A stretch of DNA of 64,000 bases from Okapia johnstoni. Taxonomy: Eukaryota; Chordata; Mammalia; Artiodactyla; Giraffidae. The stretch covers positions 8,722,001 to 8,786,000 of the forward strand of contig JAGTYA010000026.1 in NCBI GenBank assembly GCA_024291935.2. Reading direction: 5' to 3'. Position 1 is the first letter of the stretch. Each line of letters starts with the position of its first letter. The translations under genes were made by a program, and so were the position numbers. The notes under the pieces are model-generated. The model searched no databases. It was not told where the DNA came from and saw only the letters and a program-made list of their open reading frames with translations. Positions 31,461-44,024 of this stretch are shown piece by piece.

Positions 31461-31800
31461 TCAATCTTTGCCACCCTATGGACTACAGCATGCCCTGCCT
31501 TCCTGTCCCTCACTGTCTGCTGGAGTTTGCCAGTGGGGTGGCAAAGATCCAGACACAACTCAGAAACTGAACAACAACAGCAACTCTTATATTGCCCACC
31601 AGACTAGCAATTCCATTTTGACAGCAGCACCACCATCTTTGACTATACAGCAGAGTTTGTGCACTTATAAGTCCACCCCATAGACTACAGCATGGCAGGC
31701 CTTCCTTTCCCTCACTGTCTCCCAGAATTTGCCCAAGTTCATGTCCATTGGGTAGGTGATGCTATCCAACCATCTCATCTCATAATAGTTGCTCAGTAGC
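31460..31800 (-). mobile_element. Two decayed BovB 3' pieces in reverse orientation
   Basis: About 31465-31560 ('atggactacagcatgccctg') and 31670-31790 ('gtccattgggtaggtgatgc') read as the BovB 3' end on the - strand. They lie between two + strand BovB parts. Confidence 0.55.
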
Positions 31801-31969
31801 GCCAAATGTGTAACCACTGGTGTATGAAGAGCAGCCTATCAAAGTTGAATTTTAATGTCCTAATACATTAAGATTGTATGAAACTCAAATGCATGGAACA
31901 TGAAGCTGTTCCTGCCCTGTTAATACAGCATCATAATAACTAGCCAGAAATACATTAGTCTTTCCAATA

Positions 31970-32365
31970 GGAGGAAGTGCCAAAGAGTTGATGCTTTCAA
32001 CTTGTGGTGCTGGAGAAGACTCTTGAGAGTTCCTTGAACTGCAAGATCAAACCAGCCAATCCTAAAGGAAATAAACCCTGAATATTCATTGGAAAGACTG
32101 ATGCTGAAGTTGAAGCACCAGTTTCATTATTTTGGCCACTTGATGCAAAGTGCCGACTCACTGGAAAAAACCCTGATGCTGGGAAATATTGAAGGCAAAA
32201 AAAGGAGGAGGTGGCAGAGGATGTTTGTTAGATAGCATCACCGACTCAATGGACAGGAATTTGATCAAATTCTGGGAGATAGTGGAGGACAAAAGAGCCT
32301 GATGTGCTGCAGTCCACGGAGTCGCAAAGATTCGGATACGATATAGTGACTCAACAACAACTAAA
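31970..32365 (+). mobile_element. BovB LINE 3' end, sense
   Basis: It starts again at 'gccaaagagttgatgctttc', which repeats the end of copy D, and runs to GACTCAACAACAAC. It is either the displaced 3' end of copy D or a second truncated insertion. Confidence 0.8.
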
Positions 32366-32369
32366 GGAG

Positions 32370-33225
32370 GAATTGAGGGAAGGAAATTTATTCAGAGAAA
32401 AAATACTTATCCCCTGGCTACTTATAAAAGAGCTGTGTATTCCTGGCCATGGATGAATAAATTTGAACTAAACTGACCTATCTTAAATGGGGTATCTCTG
32501 CCCTTGGATTTATCATTCACAGCTAGGGTCAACCAGATGGGAAATAAGTATGAGGTTGCCAGAGAATCATTCTGAGCAAACATTTCTCTCCTGGGAATTT
32601 GAAACTTGGCTGAAGAGATGCGCAGAAGGTAAATTGTTGGTCTGAGTCATTTTAGTGAGTTCAGCCTAAAAATTCCAAATTCCTGCTATTGGGGCTCCAG
32701 AGGGACCCCCACCCCTGCCTTTCTGAGACTTACTTCTTTAAATCTTTTGATTTTCTAAGTGCCCCAGGGCTCAGGGAGATAGGGTGGGAGAAATATGGCT
32801 CCTCTTTGTCCATTGCTGGTCCTCTTCTTGCTGGAGAGTGGGGCCAGGTCCCCAGTGCCAATGGGCTAGAGGAAGGATTCCAAAATTCTTTGATTGTACC
32901 AGTTCCAGTGTTACTGAGATAGAACAAGCTCCCCAAGCTGACTGCTGCCAGTGTCTCCAGGGGGGAGTCCCAGTTCCCTTTGCTTCTCCGGAGGCTCTCC
33001 AAGATCAGCCAGGCTCCTTTCAAAGTATTGCCTCTGTGCTTCTGTGATAGGACTTGGGGCTTGTGAGATGTTGCATGTGCCATTTAAAAGCAGCATCTGT
33101 CTCCTACAGCTCTCTGGTTCTCCTGAATATAATCCTGCTGGTTTTCAAATAAGATTTTTTTGGGGTCTTGTTTTCCTGGTGCAGGACCCTTGGGCTAGGG
33201 AGCCTGATGTGGGGCCTGGACCCCT
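32370..33225. other. Intergenic, no gene recognised
   Basis: Open frames occur on both strands around 32700-33230 but none shows a known domain. No repeat recognised. Confidence 0.4.
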
Positions 33226-33229
33226 CAAT

Positions 33230-33510
33230 CCTTGAGGAAGACCTCTACAATTGTGACAGTCCTTTGATTTGTGACAGTCCTCGCTAGGCCCTCACTGATC
33301 TGGGGGGTCTGCATCCTGACAATATTATGTCTCTGTCCCTCCTCCTGTCTTGCTGTAATTTCTTCATGTCTTTAGTTGTAGACAGTCTTTTCTGCTAGTC
33401 TTCAGAGTGTTCTCATAGATATTTGTTCTAGTAGTAGTAATTTTGGTGTGTCCATGCAGGAGGTGAGTTTTGGGTCTTCCTCCTCCACCATCTTGGTCAC
33501 CTGCCAAATC
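33230..33510 (-). mobile_element. Possible L1 5' end fragment
   Basis: Read on the - strand it starts CAAGATGGTGGAGGAGGAAG, like the first bases of a ruminant L1 5' untranslated region, and continues for a few hundred bases. No coding part remains. Confidence 0.45.
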
Positions 33511-33737
33511 ATTGAATATTGGATTTAGGAATAGGAAAAGGGAAGAAATCAAACCAACTCCTCAGTTTCCTTTTTGTGCATTGGAATGACATTGTCTAAA
33601 TTCAGAATACAGGAAGGGCAAAATTTTGCTTTCCTTCTGTAATTTTTTTGGGATATCTATGTAGGATTTTCTACTTGGAATTTGAAATACTTCTTTAGAC
33701 AAAATAGTGGGTCTAAGCCATAGACATAGCAAGTATA

Positions 33738-34025
33738 ATTGTTGCTCAGTCACTCAGTCATGTCCGACTTTTTGTGACCTCATGGACTGCAGCACACCAG
33801 GGTTCTTTATGGTCTAATTCTCACATAGGTACAAGACTAGTGGAAAAACAATAGCTTTGACTATATGGACCTTTGTTGGCAAAGTGATGTCTCTGCTTTT
33901 TAATACACCGTCTAGGTTCATCACAGCTTTTCTTGCAAGGAGCAGGTGTCTTTTAATAGCATGGCTGCAGTCATCATCCTGCAGTGATTTTGGAGACCAA
34001 GATAATAAAAGTCTGTCACTGTTTC
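33738..34025 (-). mobile_element. BovB LINE, decayed 3' fragment
   Basis: The left end reads TTGCTCAGTCACTCAGTCATG, then a deletion, then 'ggaccttagttggcaaagtg'-type BovB sequence to about 34025. It is internally deleted. Confidence 0.7.
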
Positions 34026-34257
34026 CATTTATATAGCAGGTATAGGTGCACAATAAGTACCTATCAGTGTCAGGAGCACCGTAGAAGATTATATAAAATG
34101 AAAAGAGAAGAAGGCTGAGGATGAGCTTTTGGAACTCTGATTTTAAATAGAGCATTGAGAAGATAGAGCCAGCAAAGAAGATATCAGGAACGGCTAGACA
34201 AACTGTAGGAGAAATAGTAATGTATCTTCCTACTGTAGACTTAAAAAAATACTCATG

Positions 34258-34565
34258 AAACTTCCCTGGTGACTAGGGGTAAAGAATCCACCTGTCAATG
34301 CAGGAGACACAGGTTTGATTCCTGATCAAGGAGGATCCCATGTGCCACAGAGCAGTTAAGCCTGTGTGCCACAACTATTGAGCCTGTGCTCTAGAGCCTG
34401 AGAGCTGCAACTACTGAAGCCCATGTGCCCTAGAGCCCATGCTCCAAAACAGGAAAAGCCATTGCAATGAAAAGCCTGTGCACAGCAGCTAGAGAGTAGA
34501 CCCCGCTTGCAGTAACTAAAGAAAAGCCCACACAGCATTGAAGACCCAGCACAATAAGCAAAATT
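34258..34565 (+). repeat. CHR-1-type SINE
   Basis: It has the same organisation as the one at 15508: tRNA-like head ('cttccctggtgactaggggt', GGTTTGATTCCTGATC), then 'agcctgtgtgccacaactat', ending in an A-rich tail. Confidence 0.75.
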
Positions 34566-34849
34566 ATTAAAAAAAATTCACAACCTGCAAGTTGAGAGTT
34601 ATGTTTTATTTGGTGGGAGTTTTTAGGACTGCAAGCCTGAGTGACAGCGCTTCAAGTAACTCTGAGAGAACTGCTCTGAGGAGGTGAGGGGAGCAGCCAG
34701 GTTATGTAGAAGTTTTGCAGCAAAGGGCAGGTAGTTCAGATGTCAAAAGTTTTTGTAAATTAAAGAAAACCAGATATACAAGTATCTGAGTTCACTGAAA
34801 TCCTTCCTTTGATATGCACCTCAGCTGTCTGAGGCCAGTATCCTGCAAC

Positions 34850-37140
34850 TCCTTTTCCAACAACACAAGAGATGACTCTACACATGGACATCACCAGATG
34901 GTCAATACCGTAATTAGATTGATTATATTCTTTGCAGCCAAAGATGGAGAAGCTCTATACAGTCAGCAAAAAAAAGACCGGGAGCTGACTGTGTCTCAGG
35001 TTATGAACTCCTTATTGCCAAATTCAGACTTAAATTGAAGAAAGTAGGGAAAACTATTAGACCATTCAGGTATGACTTAAATCCCTTACAATTATACAGT
35101 AGAAGTGACAAATAGATTCAAAGGATTAGATCTGATAGAGTGCCTGAAAAGCTATATACAGAGGTTCATGACACTGTACAGGAGGCAGTGATCCAGACCA
35201 TCCTTAAGAAAAAAATGCAAAAAAGTTGTCTGAGGAGGCCTTACAAATAGCTGAGAAAAGAGAAGCGAAAGGCAAAGGAGAAAAGGAAAGATATACCCAT
35301 TTGAATGCAGAGTTCCAAAGAATAACAAGGAGAGATTAAAAAAGTCTTCCTCAGTGATCAGTGCAAAGAAATAGAGGAAAACAACAGATTGGGAAACACT
35401 AGAGATCTCCTCAAGAGAATTAGAGATACCAAGGGAACATTTCATGAAAAGATGGGCACAATAAAGGACAGAAATGGTATGGACCTAACAGAAGCAGAAG
35501 ATATTAGAAAAGGTGTCAAGAATACACAGAAGAACTATACAAAAAAAGATCTTCATGACCCAGATAACCATGATGATGTGATCACTCACCTAGAGCCAGA
35601 CATCTTGGAATGTGAAATCAAGTGGGCCTTAGGAAACATCACTGTGAACAAAGCTAGTTGAGGTGATGGAATTCCAGTTGAGCTATTTCAAATCCTAAAA
35701 GATGATGCTGTGAAAGTGCTGCACTCAATATGTCAACAAATTTTGAAAACTTAGCAGTGGTTTAACTGAAAAAGGTGGTTTGACTGGAAAAGGTCAGTTT
35801 TCATTCCAATCTCAAAGAAAGGCAATGCCAAAGAATGTTCAAACTACCGCACAATTGCATTCATCTCAACACACTAGTAAAGTAATTCTCAAAATTCTCC
35901 AAGCCAGGCTTCAATAGTATGTGAACCATGAACTTCCATATGTTTAAGCTGGATTTAGAAAAGGCAGAGGAACCAGAGATCAAATTGCCAACATCCTTTG
36001 GCTCATTGAAAAAGTGAGAGAGTTTCAGAAAAACATCTACTTTTGCTTTATTGACTGACTACTCCAAAGCCTTTGACTTTGTGGATCACAACAAATTGTG
36101 GAAAATTCTGAAAAAGATGGGAATACCAGGCCACCTGACATGCCTCTTGAGAAATCTGTATGCAGGTCAAGAAGCAACAGTCAGAACTGGAAATGAAGCA
36201 ACAGACTGGTTCCAAAATGGGACAGGAGTACATCAAGGCTGTATATTGTCACCTTGCTTATTTAACTTATATGCAGAGTACATCATGAGAAATGCCGGGC
36301 TGGATGAAGCACAAACTGGAATGAAGATTGCTGGGGGAAAGATAAATAACCTCAGATATGCAGATGACACCACCCTTATGGCAGAAAGCGAAATAGGACT
36401 AAAGAGCCTCTTGATGAAAATAAAAGAGGAGAGTGAAAAGGCTGGCTTAAAACTTAACATTCAGAAAACTAAGATCATGGCATCTGGTCCCATCACATCA
36501 TAGAAAATAGATGGGGAAGCAATGGAAACAGTGACAGACTTTATTTTCTTGGGCTCCAAAATCACTGCAGATGATGACTGCAGCCATGAAATTAAAAGAT
36601 GCTTGCTCCTTGGAACAAAAGCTATGACCAATCTAGACATCATATTAAAAAGCAGAGACATTACTTTGCTAACAAAGGTCCCTCTAGTCAAAGTTATGGT
36701 TTTTCAGTAGTCATGTATGGATGTGAGAGCTGAACCATAAAGAAAGCTGAGCGCCAAAGAATTGATGCTTTTGAACTGTGGTGTTGGAGAAGACTCTTGA
36801 GAGTCCCTTGGACTGCAAGGAGATTCAACCAGTCAATCCTAAAGGAAATCAGTCCTGAATATTCACTGGAAGGACTGATGTTGAAGCTGAAACTCCAATA
36901 CTTTGGCCACCTGATGTGAAGAACTGACTCACTGGAAAAGACCCTGATGCTGGGAAAGATTGAAGGTGGGAGAAAAAGGGGATGACAGAGGATGAGATGG
37001 TTGGATGGCATCACCGACTCAATGGACATGAGTTTGAGTGAGCTCTGGGAGTTGGTGATGGACAGGGAAGCCTGGCATGCTGCAGTCCATGGGGTTGCAA
37101 AGAGTTGGACTTGATTGAGCAACTGAACTCAACTGAACTG
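34850..37140 (+). mobile_element. BovB LINE, 5'-truncated, 2.3 kb (copy E)
   Basis: It begins in the endonuclease region ('gactctacacatggacatca', 'ttctttgcagccaaagatgg') and runs to the AACTCAACTGAACTGA end. The RT part at 36051-36503 keeps [20 protein letters not shown] and [20 protein letters not shown], with YADD intact. Several stops and frameshifts are present. Confidence 0.92.
36051..36503 (+). pseudogene. BovB copy E reverse-transcriptase remnant
   Basis: A 150-residue frame with the core RT blocks, including YADD at about 36358-36369. It ends at a TAG after ASGPITS. The upstream frame is broken near 36045. Confidence 0.85.
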
Positions 37141-37144
37141 ATCC

Positions 37145-37655
37145 TGTTTTCACATCCTGAGTTTCCTTTTCTCAGGGCTCACAGTAGGGAGTGGCTACAA
37201 CCTGATGACTGCTAGATGGCAGGTATTCTTTTCTTCCTGAATTCTCTCAGAGCTCACCGGCTCAATTGCTGATAACTGTGACAGCCTTGCTTACTGATAA
37301 GGCAGGAAATATTTCATTCCTCAATACTGTCTCCTTCTGATGTTCCACCTCTTGCTATCACTTGCTCCTCTTGTTTATTTCTGTAAATAGTACTCCCTTC
37401 CACCCAGTTATCCAAGTCAAAAGCCTTTACAATATCCTCCGACTATCCTTTATGCTCACTCAAGGCTCAGTCAGTTCTAAATACAATGAATTCTACTTAC
37501 CAAACATCTTCCTATCATCACAATAAGATCAGAGAGAAAATTTTAGTGTTACTTGACTTAATATGGTTCCAGCCCAAACCGAAGTAATCATATTCATGCT
37601 AACTTGGGCTGCTTCCCTGCAGACCCACGAGTACCTTATTATTAACATTTGCCTT
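37145..37655. other. Intergenic, no gene recognised
   Basis: Mixed AT-rich sequence. I see no named repeat or gene. Confidence 0.4.
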
Positions 37656-37659
37656 GGGT

Positions 37660-38400
37660 TGTGTTGTGGCGGTCTGAGTCGGAAAGACTCAGATTTTCTG
37701 AAAAAGAATTTCCAGTACGGAATATTAGGAAGGGGTGAATTTATTAAGAGCAATGAGCAGAGATAATGAAGACACTGCAAATGCAGTGGACCAACCTTCT
37801 GACAGACCAGGGAGAGTTGACAGTTTTTGTGGGTTGTTGTTGGTGGTGGTTTAGTTGCTTAGTCATGCCTGACTCTTGCAACGCCATGGACTGTAGTCTG
37901 CCAGCCTCTTCTGTCCATGGGATTCTCCAGGCAAGTATTCTGGAGAGGGTTGCCATTTCCTTCTCCAAGGGATCTTCCCGACCCAAGAATCGAACCCAGT
38001 TCTCCTGCATTGCAGGCAGATTCTTTACCAACTGAGCTACAAGGGAAGTCCTTTTGTGGGTTAGTAGCCAATTTTTATAGCCACAAGGCAAAGAAAATTC
38101 CTGCCTCAAGGTTGGCATTAGGTGATTGGTTGGGGTGCTATAGGGTGTCTATTGGGGTGGGCATTTTTGCCTACTTTGGGTCCAGGAAATCTGCTGGTGA
38201 TGATCAGGGGAGCCTTTGGCAATGCTTACAAGGGGCTCAGTCAGTGCTGGAGGTGATACTTGGTTCTTGGCTCTGCCTCAGTGGCCTTGGTGAAAGGCCT
38301 CACACCTGTGGCCTTGGGCCAGGACTCCACAGGCTGGTTTCTTGAGAAAGAATTTTCAAGGTACAAGTGTACACATGGATTTATTATAGCATTCTTTTAG
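37660..38400 (-). mobile_element. LTR-like block interrupted by a Bov-tA
   Basis: The sequence around the SINE (GGCGGTCTGAGTCGGAAAGA; 'ggaatattaggaaggggtga'; later 'caggctggtttcttgagaaa') looks like ruminant LTR sequence, with reversed AATAAA signals at about 37740 and 38380. I cannot name the family and see no viral gene. Confidence 0.35.
37836..38051 (-). repeat. Bov-tA SINE with 11-bp target duplication
   Basis: Reverse-oriented complete copy. TTTTGTGGGTT flanks it at 37825-37835 and 38052-38062. Confidence 0.92.
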
Positions 38401-38624
38401 AACTACATTCCATAAGTGTGTGACAGAAGCCTGATTGTTGAGAGGTTCATGTTGAATCATGATAGACAGTTCTTAAGTCATTCCATGGCCAGATGGAATG
38501 GCTCTTCAGAAATGTCTGGAATTAAACCATAATGGGAATCTTCATAACTACACATTGATTAGTCAATAGATACAGGTTTCCCCTCACTAGATGGATGTAA
38601 CCTTGGGGATATATTTCCCCTTGT

Positions 38625-38935
38625 GAAGTGAAGTGAAATTCGCTCAGTTGTGTCCAACTCTTTGCAACACCATGGACTATACAGTCCATGGAATTCTCCA
38701 GGGCAGAATACTGGAGTGGGCAGCCTTTCCCCTCTCCAGGGGATCTTCCCAACCCAGGGATCGAACCCAGTCTCCCGCACTGCAAGCATATTCTTTACCA
38801 GCTGAGCCACAAGGGAAGCCCAAGAATACTGGAGTGGGTAGACTATCCCTTCTCCAGTGAATCCTCCTGACCTAGGAATTGGACTAGGGTCTCCTGCATT
38901 GCAGGTGGATTCTTTACCAACTGAGCTATCAATAG
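38625..38935 (-). repeat. Bov-tA SINE followed by a second partial Bov-tA
   Basis: A full reverse-oriented copy at about 38625-38820 is followed directly by a second tRNA-head-containing part (about 38821-38935). The AAGAATACTGGAGTGGGTAG segment is repeated. This looks like an insertion at the head of another copy or a local duplication. Confidence 0.8.
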
Positions 38936-38939
38936 TTCC

Positions 38940-40580
38940 CTTTGACCTAGGTCAATTCTAATGGAGGCTATAAGCTATCACTTGCCAAAACTCACAGCAT
39001 TTGGGAATTGCTATTTTGGCCCTGAAAGGGATATCTAGGTGGTACATCACAGCTATCAGAGCTTCCATTACAGTCCACCACTTGTGCCACACAGATCCAC
39101 TTGATTTGTAAGAATTCTTCTTACCAGGGAACAGCTCCTTTAGGGAGAACTTATAAGAGAGAGTCAGAGTGATGATCTACACACAGATCCCACCATTGTG
39201 GCTGGTCTCAGGGTTGCAGATGTTACTCACCATCCCTCTCTTGCACAATTCATTCTAGGCATCTCTCAACCTTCTGGTCTGGGCTGCATATGAGGAGGAA
39301 TGACACAGACCCAATCCCTGAGGCATCAGAAGTCCTACTCACCATGCTCTTTTCAGGTCCTGGCAATTTCTCATGTCCCTCTATAGTCAAAATCATGCAG
39401 GGCAATACTAAGAGATGTCCCAATGGAACACAGATATCAGAGAAGAATGATGTAAGCACACTGGGAAGATCAGCTCTACCTCCTGCTGCTTATCAGGGTC
39501 TATTAATCTAGACTGGTGACTACCTTCCCTGCTTACTAGCCTCTTAGTCCAGAAATCTGATGTGAATTAGGGGTAGACATAACTTTATGTTTGAGTTTCT
39601 CCTGGTGTCTCCTGGTAGAAATGTTTCCATTCTGTATACCAGGACCTATATACTCACAGATCCTTGATTTGAAGTGAGAGGAAGAACAAAGTTCCCAAAT
39701 GGGGCACTGAGAGTTTGATAAATCGAGCCACTTCAACTTCTGCCATTTTGTTCTCAGGGTAAATAATTCTACCTGTGGGTGAACAAAGCACCATATACTG
39801 GTCATTGATTTGGAATATATAGTGCATCCTGAAAAAAGTTTCCCATTTTGGCAGAGTATCATCTCTTAATTGGAGTCGCAACTGCAGTCTCACAAAGCTG
39901 TTCCACTGCCCTTGGGACTGGCACCTTCTGGGTAGCAGAGTGGGTGATAGAACTATGAGGTTTTATGGTCATGAATTCACTGCCAGGCTTCTTTTCTTTC
40001 CATGTGTGTCTCTTGGTTCAGTGAAATGTTATCAAGAATCCAGTATTTGGTTGACCATCCATTCTCAATGCCTTCAGATAGTTGAGGGTTGGTTGAGGGC
40101 ATGAAGGCAAAAAAGAGAAATCCTTAACCCAGAATACAAGCTAACTTTATTCAAGGTGTCCCCTACTCCTCTAGAAATTAAAGGGACCTAACGTAATCAA
40201 TTTTTCATCAAAGTACTGGTTGGTCTCCTTGAGGAAAAGTGCCATGTTGGTGACAGTGCTTATCTCTATTGCTTGCAGTTTAGACATTTGGGAGCCAGAG
40301 GTAGTGGATGGGATCCCATGCCATTGGACCTGTACCTAGTCTCATCCCTGCCTCTAGTTGGAAGCCAATTTTGCTTACCCTGGAGAGGCTGGTGACAGAG
40401 AATGGTGGGCATCAACTCTAAGTCATTTGCTTACTTCATTGTTTCGTGCCTCATCTATCCTGTATGGTGTCTAGTGGGTGATAAAAATGATTCAAAGACC
40501 TTCACAACTCATGCCACTCCCATAAGGGCCTCCTGCCCAGTTCTCCTATTTATCTATTATCCATTCTTTCTGTGTTTAGG
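38940..40580. other. Intergenic, possibly old LTR-retroelement sequence, no gene
   Basis: An open frame on the - strand at 39654-39893 reads like decayed protein-coding sequence, but I recognise no family. The rest holds no named feature. Confidence 0.35.
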
Positions 40581-40585
40581 CCCAG

Positions 40586-40785
40586 ACTAACAGCTCAGTT
40601 GGTAAGGAATCTGCCTGCAATGCAGGAGACTGGGTTCAATTCCTGGGTTGGGAAGATCCCCTGGAGAAGCAAATGGCAACCCACTCCAGTATTCTTGTCT
40701 GGAGAATCCCATGGACAGAGGAGCCTGGCAGGCTACTGTCCATGGGGTCGCAAGAGTCAGACACGACTTAGTGACTAAATCATCA
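40586..40785 (+). repeat. Bov-tA SINE
   Basis: It has AACAGCTCAGTTGGTAAGGAA, GGTTCAATTCCTGGGTTGGG and a Bov-A body to CGACTTAGTGACTAAATCATC. Confidence 0.85.
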
Positions 40786-41294
40786 ACAAGCTAAGCCATT
40801 TGAAAACCTCTGTAATTCATCTACAGTGTATCTTATGCAGGCTACTTTTCTTTCCACACAAAGTGGATGATCAGGGGTCATGCCTGAATCTCTGCCCATT
40901 TAGAGAATTTCCTTGAGGTCACCCAGTGTGGGGCAACAGTTCAGTAACAGTCAGTCTGTGGTTTGTACACATATTTGAGCCATTCCACATGTGAACCTAG
41001 CTCAATAATCTTCCTCCACGGTCTTCCAGTCATGACAGATACCTGGGGGTCGGGGTGCTTGGTGTGAAGGGAAATGAAGCGTAATAACTGGTAGATGACT
41101 AGGGCTTTGAACCACACTCTTAACATAACTTATATGTGTCCTCTGTCTCTGTCTGTGCTTGTCCCTTTCTTCAGAATTCTTGATCCTCAGAAACTGTGTA
41201 AGACAACAGATGGTTCTTGTTTTAAAGCTGCTAAATACTGGAGTGATAGTTTTGCAGCAATAGATAACTTTACATCTCTACCAATACATCCTTT

Positions 41295-41850
41295 TTCTTT
41301 TTGGTAACAGTCACCCTAACAGGTGTGATTTCCATTTGCAACTCCCCAGTGATTAGTGATGTTGAGCATGTTTTCATATACCTACTGGTCATTTGTGTGC
41401 CTTCTTTGGAAGAATGTCTATTCAGATCCTTTGCACATTTAAAATTATTTTATTTTTGGCAGCACTGGATCTTCACTGCTGCACATGGGCTTTCTCTAGT
41501 TTTGGTGAGCAGGGGTTACTCTCTAGCTGTGCAAGGACTTTTTATCATGGTGGCTTCTCTTGTTGCAGGGCATGGGTTCTAGGGCACACAGGCTTGGCGG
41601 TTGTGTACTCAGGCTTAGAGCATGATAGTGGTTGTGGTGCATGGGCTCTACAGCAAGTGGGCTTTAGTAGTTGTGGTGCACAGGCTAAGTTGCCCCATGG
41701 CATGTGGAATCCTCCTGGACCATGGAGTGAACCTGTGACCCCTGCATTGGCAGGCAGATTCTTAACCACTGGACCACTAGGCAAGCCCTCTTTGCACATT
41801 TTTAATTTGGATTTTTTGTTTTTAATATTATTGGTTGCACAAAATCCTCA
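41295..41850 (-). mobile_element. Old L1 fragment interrupted by a CHR-type SINE
   Basis: 'gtcaccctaacaggtgtgat', 'agtgatgttgagcatgtttt' and 'ctttgcacatt' are reversed late-ORF2 L1 sequence. The SINE at 41441-41790 splits it, flanked by TTTGCACATTT at 41430-41440 and 41791-41801. Confidence 0.7.
41441..41790 (-). repeat. CHR-1-type SINE with 11-bp target duplication
   Basis: On the - strand it has the tRNA-like head GGCTTGCCTAGTGGTCCAGT and GTTCACTCCATGGTCC, then the long body of 'gcccatgcaccacaaccact' type. Confidence 0.85.
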
Positions 41851-41854
41851 CATT

Positions 41855-43815
41855 TTCAATATGGTTGCTGTATTTTTCAGCTCAAGATTTTCTGCTTGGT
41901 TCCCTTTTATAATTTCTATCTCTTGTCCTTAACTTGTTCATATGCAGTTTTCCTGATAGCTTTTAGCTCTTTCTCCATGTTTTCCTTTAGCTCTTTCAGC
42001 ATTTTTAAGGCAGTTGTCTTAAAGTTCTTGTCTAGTATGTCTGATGCCTGTGTTTACAGGGGATGATTTCTGCTACTATTTTCTTCCTTTGATTGTGCCA
42101 TATTTTTCTGTTTCTTTGTAGAACTTGTTTTGTTGAAAATTGGACATTTGAAGAAGCAGCCACCTCTCTAAATCTTTATACACTGGCTTTCTGCTGGGGA
42201 TGTCCTTCACTAGTTAGAAGAGTGTGTGTTTTGAGCCTTAAAACCAGCTCAAGGGGAAGCTTAAGCTTAAGTTCAGGTCATTCCTGAGAATGTATCCTGT
42301 GTGGGTCTTTACATGACTTTATCAATCCCCTGTATACACTGCTGCTTTAAAATTTTTTAATTTTGCCAAGAGTCTCACCACAGCTTCCCCTCAGAACTTT
42401 GGGTGGCCTATTGTATTTTCCCACAGTGATCTCTGCCTCATGCATCTATAGATCTGTGGGCCCCCTGAGCTTCTATAACCATTGTCCATCACTTTTAGTT
42501 TCTTTTTTCTCAGTCTGAGATCTGAGTTATACTCCTTTTCCTGCCTCAAGATCTTTCATGAATCAGAAAACAGTACTTCAGGCAGCCCCCAGACCAGTTA
42601 GACCATTGCTAATAAGGTCTTCTTGGCTCTTCCCAGTTCTGCAGAAGGGATTGAAGGCTGGGCTGTGGCTTCCCTCAGATTGTCACTGTGCTACCCTGGG
42701 GAAAGGATGGAGTAAAGGTAAGTAAAATTTCTTACCCTTTTGAAAGTGCTTTTTTCTTGATTGGTGTTCTCTTGGTTGCTGCAGTCCTTTGATTGTTTTC
42801 CAGATCTCCTGTGAAATTATTTTATCCAGTCTCTGTAGTTTTTTTTAAATTAATGTTACCATTGGGGAATGAGTGCTCTGTGTTTCCTAGTTTGCCATCT
42901 TTCTCCTTCTTACTTCATATATTTTGAAAGTCTCTCATTAGATGTGTAAATGTTTGTAACTGTTAGATATTCTTGCTATCTTGAAACTTTTATTAATATA
43001 AAATGTTTTGTCTCGTAAAGTTTTTGATTTCAAGTCTATTATGTCTATTACTGGTATAGGCAACCTGGACCCCATTTGCATCAGATATCTTCTCCCATCT
43101 TTTTGCTTTTAACCTATTTATGTCTTTGGTTCTAAAGTGACTACTATAAATATATTAACCCACTGCCTTTTTACCCTTGTGCTTTTTGCACATCCCTACT
43201 ATAGTTTGTCTGTGCTTCTTTGTCTCCTGAAGGGCATTTTGCAGGTGAAAAGTAGAAAAAGCTTGTAAGACTGATTGACTTTGTTTTACAAATCTGAATT
43301 CTATAGGGATAACTAAAAGGTCTCTGGAAGAAGTAATGAGAGAAGAAGAAAGACTTTGAGTGTTTGGGAAGGGTAGAAAATGGGGGATGCTTTGTGGCTT
43401 ATGGAGGAGAAGGATCCAGTAGGCCCTGGGGAAACAACAGACCCATAACAGAGTGGCTGCATAAAGAGCAGATCAGTCAGACTGGGAGCTCCAGATTCTA
43501 GCGCCTGATGTGCTGGTGATTGGCAAAGTGGTAGCAACCAAATTCGTACAGGACCAATACTAACAGATAAGGACAATCAGCTGTCTTGTTCTTATCCTAT
43601 CACTGTGGCACTGCATACACCCATGAGATCTGGACAGTTCAGGTAGGGAAGGATTATAGTAATAATCCCCCAAACTAACTGACTTGTGATTGACTGCCAA
43701 CCTAGAGGAAAAGGGAACTTAAAATTATGTTCATCTGTAGAAAATAAAGATGTGAGACCACACCTGCATCTGTTTTGTGCCCACCTTTTGAATATCATCT
43801 GTGTATGTAGAATGC
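41855..43815. other. Intergenic, probable old L1 pieces, no gene
   Basis: About 41940-42060 ('cctttagctctttcagcatt') and 42980-43200 look like reversed L1 sequence, but the copies are too decayed to bound. No host exon seen. Confidence 0.4.
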
Positions 43816-43818
43816 TTG

Positions 43819-44020
43819 GGCTTCCCAGGTTGCTCCTGCCAATGCAGGAGCTGCGGGTTCCATCCCTGGGTCGGGAAGATTCCCTGGAGGAGGGCATGGC
43901 AACCCACTCTAGTATTCTTGCCTGGAGAATCCCATGGACAGAGGAGGCTGGCGGGCTACAGTCTATGGGGTTGCAAGGAGTCAGAAATGACTGATCATGC
44001 AAGCACGCACGCATGCATGC
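43819..44020 (+). repeat. Bov-tA SINE with GCAT-rich tail
   Basis: tRNA-like head (GGGCTTCCCAGGTTGCTCCT, shortened), Bov-A body to GAGTCAGAAATGACTGATCATG, then a GCACGCACGCATGCATGCA tail. Confidence 0.8.
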
Positions 44021-44024
44021 AAGT

